Part shown: in pieces, positions 61,532 to 64,000 of the stretch
Layout of the letters: the number at the start of each line of letters is the position of its first letter
Position numbering within the stretch: position 1 is the first letter of the stretch
Assembly (NCBI GenBank): GCA_009838515.1
Contig: VXRL01000011.1
Coordinates: 1-64,000 of the forward strand
From: Terriglobia bacterium
GTDB lineage: Bacteria; Acidobacteriota; Terriglobia; Bryobacterales; UBA6623
Length of the DNA: 64,000 nt
Direction: 5' to 3'
Made by a program: the position numbers and the translations under genes
The notes under the pieces: model-generated
What the model saw: only the letters and a program-made list of their open reading frames with translations
Databases searched by the model: none
Told to the model about the DNA's origin: nothing

Positions 61532-64000
61532 TCAGAATTCGATGCGCAGCGTAAAGCGAAATGCCCGGCCGTCGTTGAGCGTGTTGGTGATCGCTCCGAA
61601 CGTCCGCGAAGCAAGATTGATGTCCGGCTCTGCGAATTGCGGATGGTTCAGGGCGTTCAGAGACTCGGCTCGGAATAGCAAAGACCTCTTCTTGTCCAAC
61701 AACACACGTCGCGACAGCGCCATGTTGATGTTCCAGACGCTGTCTTTGCGGAATGTGTTCCGCCCCAGATCCCCTCCCAAATCCGTGGCTTGGATGAACT
61801 CGAATGCGCTCTTCGGCAGAAGCGCCTTGGATTGATCGGGATGGCCGACGACGCGACCTAGGATTGAAGCATCGATGACGTTCGGCCTGTCGCTGCCTGC
61901 ACCGTCAACGTTGCCGACTCCGGGCGAGTCCGACCCCGAACGAAGGCTGAAGGGAGTTCCGGACTTCCAGAGCACAACTGAACTCAGTTGCCAACTTCCG
62001 AAGATCGATCGCAACACCGGCGGAAAGCGGTATCTTCCGGGAATCGCATAGCTTAGCCGAACGAGTGTCGCATGCGGTTGGTGGTAGTCGCTAACTCCCT
62101 TCATGTAACCCCAGACGTCAAACTCCGTAGGGCTGCGAGCCAGCCGCCCGTCGCGACCGGTCGCCGTGTTGGTGTAGTTGGAGGCGAGATCGATCGCCTT
62201 GCTCCACCAGTACGATGCGTCTAGATTCAGGCCCGCCCAGCTCGGCACCCGCAGAGAGACCTTGGCAGCGTCGAAGTAGCCAATCGACCCGTTGACGGTG
62301 TGCAGCACATCGTAGTAGCGCGGGTCCGCCCGCCTCCGGTTTATGGTGCGCGTGATCTGGGGTATGCCAGCGACTGGATGTGCGCGGTTGGTGTAGCGCT
62401 GGTTGAGTAGACGATGGGAGCGGCTTCCAACATAGCCGAAATCCAGTGTCCAGGCACGCTTCGGTTCGAATGCCCAGGACAGGTTGTATTGGTGTGAGTA
62501 TGGCGTGGATAGTTCCGGGTCCAATTGGAAGTGGGCGCTCCGCGCTGTCGGGTCCAAGTCTGAGGGCGAGAATTCGCGCAGCGGGTTGAGGAGGTCCGGG
62601 GCATTGACCACTACGGACAGCACGCCCGGGGTGTTAAAGCGCGACTGCATGAAGGTTGCGTTGAACAGCTGGCCGTAGTGCAGTCCGTACGCACCACGCA
62701 CCACGCCCCAGCGGCCGTCAGGCCTGTAGGCGAAGCCCAGCGACGGCGCGAAATTGTTCCAGTCGCCGTCATAGGGGACGTCGCTTAGGGCGTCAACCTC
62801 GGTCGGACTGCCGACCGGTTCGTATCGCAGGCCGAGTTGCAGCGTGAACTCAGGTGTGACCTTCCAACTGTCCTGCAAGTAGGTCAGAACGGAATAGTTC
62901 CGAAAGCCGCGGTGTGCATTGCCGATGGCGAAGCGGTACTGGCTAGGTGTTCCAGCGAGCAAATTCTCTACAGCGTTCCTTCCGAAATCCGCACGGAAGC
63001 TGAAAGTACCACGATGGTTGTTGCTTTCGAATCCATTAACCTGTTTCCGCAGCGTCTCCACTCCGGCGACGATGTTGTGGTTTCCTGAATTCCTCGCCAG
63101 ACGGGCTCCGTAGCGGAACACGTTCTGTACCCGGTCAATCGGGATGTTGCCTCCGGGCCCTATCGATTGCAGGATACGGCTAAACAGGAAAAAGGGCCCC
63201 AGGGAGGTCTCCTCAGGCACTAGTAACGAGCCGATGCGCTCGAATCCCGCCGTGACGTCCATGGTCGTGTACGGGCTCAATGCGCGGTTCCACGTCACCC
63301 GGGCGTTGTGATTCTTTGTGGTGGTGTCGGGATTCTGGCCGCCCACCAGTTGGAACGCCTCCACGTGCTGCAGTGTCACGTTATATCGCAGTGTCAACCT
63401 GTTGCTGCCCAAGGAATTATCCAGTACGGCGCTGACTCGGTCGTTGTGAATCTTCTGCGGCGCGTTGGTGTTCAGCGCCCGTGCGTTGATGTCCGTGCGG
63501 TTCGGCAGTTCGTCGGGGTACGCTCCAATCACCTGCTGAACTAACGTCAGCTTGTCGGGATCGGTGGTGATCGGGATTCGCTCGTCGGCGGCAGGGACGA
63601 GGACATTGCCGTTGACCTGGCCGAGCAGCTTGCGCTGGCTCATCTGTAGCGTCAGCGCCGTCCGCTTGCCTAGCGGGACTCCAACGTTGAGGCCGTAGTC
63701 ATTCGTCCGTGCCGGTTGGACCTCACCGACCTGAAAGAACGACCTCGCCGAAAGCGCACTGTTTTGGTGGCTCCAGAACAATTCAGCACGGATCTGATTC
63801 TGTGGCGCATTCCTCAGGTGCAGGCTGGGCTTGGGCGACCCGCCGTATTCTAGTCCGAAGAACGATTGCTCAGCAGGAAAATCCTCCACGATGGTCGCGG
63901 TGGCGCCCATGCGCCGCAGCAGTTCCTTCAAGACGTTGTTGTCGATCAGTGTCAGCCGCACATTTTCGTTGCGGCGGGCCTCGCCGGACTCGCTGTCTAC
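61532..64000 (-). CDS. TonB-dependent receptor, partial at right edge
   Basis: At least 822 residues of a second TonB-dependent receptor of the same acidobacterial type; the frame stays open to base 64000, so the N terminus (signal, regulatory domain and part of the plug) is outside. Seen: SGEARRNENVRLTLIDNN near the visible start, NVLVPAADERIPITTDPDK, plug/barrel segments, repeated barrel strands such as FGYVGSRSHRLLNQRY, and the C-terminal AFRFTLRIEF with terminal Phe. It lies 243 bases upstream of the first receptor on the same strand. The gap holds no clear gene. Confidence 0.9.
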   Translation of the reverse strand, partial: VDSESGEARRNENVRLTLIDNNVLKELLRRMGATATIVEDFPAEQSFFGLEYGGSPKPSLHLRNAPQNQIRAELFWSHQNSALSARSFFQVGEVQPARTNDYGLNVGVPLGKRTALTLQMSQRKLLGQVNGNVLVPAADERIPITTDPDKLTLVQQVIGAYPDELPNRTDINARALNTNAPQKIHNDRVSAVLDNSLGSNRLTLRYNVTLQHVEAFQLVGGQNPDTTTKNHNARVTWNRALSPYTTMDVTAGFERIGSLLVPEETSLGPFFLFSRILQSIGPGGNIPIDRVQNVFRYGARLARNSGNHNIVAGVETLRKQVNGFESNNHRGTFSFRADFGRNAVENLLAGTPSQYRFAIGNAHRGFRNYSVLTYLQDSWKVTPEFTLQLGLRYEPVGSPTEVDALSDVPYDGDWNNFAPSLGFAYRPDGRWGVVRGAYGLHYGQLFNATFMQSRFNTPGVLSVVVNAPDLLNPLREFSPSDLDPTARSAHFQLDPELSTPYSHQYNLSWAFEPKRAWTLDFGYVGSRSHRLLNQRYTNRAHPVAGIPQITRTINRRRADPRYYDVLHTVNGSIGYFDAAKVSLRVPSWAGLNLDASYWWSKAIDLASNYTNTATGRDGRLARSPTEFDVWGYMKGVSDYHQPHATLVRLSYAIPGRYRFPPVLRSIFGSWQLSSVVLWKSGTPFSLRSGSDSPGVGNVDGAGSDRPNVIDASILGRVVGHPDQSKALLPKSAFEFIQATDLGGDLGRNTFRKDSVWNINMALSRRVLLDKKRSLLFRAESLNALNHPQFAEPDINLASRTFGAITNTLNDGRAFRFTLRIEF

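Overview
The window looks like a chromosomal piece of an Acidobacteriota genome, most likely a Bryobacterales/Solibacter-type organism. This is an inference from gene content. The clues are two very large Oar-like TonB-dependent receptors, one with the GEARRNENV plug motif common in acidobacteria; a PSD1 (DUF1549/DUF1553) + DUF1501 + DUF1080 cluster; many Tat-signal enzymes; a sulfatase; RraA, Gfo/Idh and mandelate-racemase enzymes; and an HpnJ hopanoid enzyme. GC content is high and coding density is about 90 percent. I see no rRNA, tRNA, CRISPR array, prophage or insertion sequence.

Layout. 0-12.2 kb: sulfatase with an overlapping thioredoxin-like ferredoxin, a secreted beta-propeller, a cytochrome c/DsbD pair, an MFS carboxylate/sugar-acid transporter, then the DUF1080-DUF1501-PSD1 cluster. 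12.4-17.1 kb: a short gene remnant and a four-gene MacB/LolCD-type ABC exporter operon. 17.3-18 kb: a vapBC toxin-antitoxin locus with a frameshifted toxin. 18-27 kb: a CehA/McbA-type metallohydrolase, an agarase-like glycosidase, an SDR, an ACAD10-type phosphotransferase, an acetylxylan-esterase-like hydrolase, and a cyclic-nucleotide-binding/acyltransferase fusion. 27-32.4 kb: rhomboid, TatA, trmFO-xerC and hpnJ. 32.4-32.9 kb: a gene-free gap between convergent genes that holds two copies of a TGTGGAAA-containing module. 32.9-42.2 kb: OPT transporter, a secreted RraA-like protein, a 2-hydroxyacid dehydrogenase/HpcH aldolase pair, an MsbA-type ABC exporter, gmk-rpoZ and an exported amidohydrolase. 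42.2-50.1 kb: a tandem M42 peptidase, a TPR protein, a Cys-containing small protein, a Gfo/Idh oxidoreductase, and two consecutive sigma/anti-sigma systems, one of which also carries a Spy/CnrX-like sensor and a cupin. 50.5-64 kb: an AMACR-like CoA transferase with a histone-H1-like tail, an AGXT2-like aminotransferase, a GDPD, a galactonate dehydratase, a small secreted Cys-rich protein behind a perfect palindrome, a mutarotase, and the two TonB receptors. The second receptor runs off the right edge.

How the genes may work together. Much of the window fits a polysaccharide- and sugar-acid-degrading life style: TonB receptors for uptake; Tat-exported sulfatase, glycosidase and oxidoreductases; a mutarotase and galactonate dehydratase for galactose-type sugars; transporters; and an aldolase/dehydrogenase pair. 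The housekeeping part (trmFO-xerC, gmk-rpoZ, tatA, MsbA) is embedded among these.

Most worth a second look: (1) the duplicated TGTGGAAA module at 32478-32877, which lies between two convergent genes and so is not an ordinary promoter for either; (2) the histone-H1-like tail on a CoA transferase; (3) the fused M42 peptidase whose first half has lost its metal ligands; (4) the cNMP-binding/acyltransferase fusion with altered active-site motifs; (5) the paired sigma/anti-sigma loci with a CnrX/Spy-like partner and a TonB-C-like anti-sigma domain.
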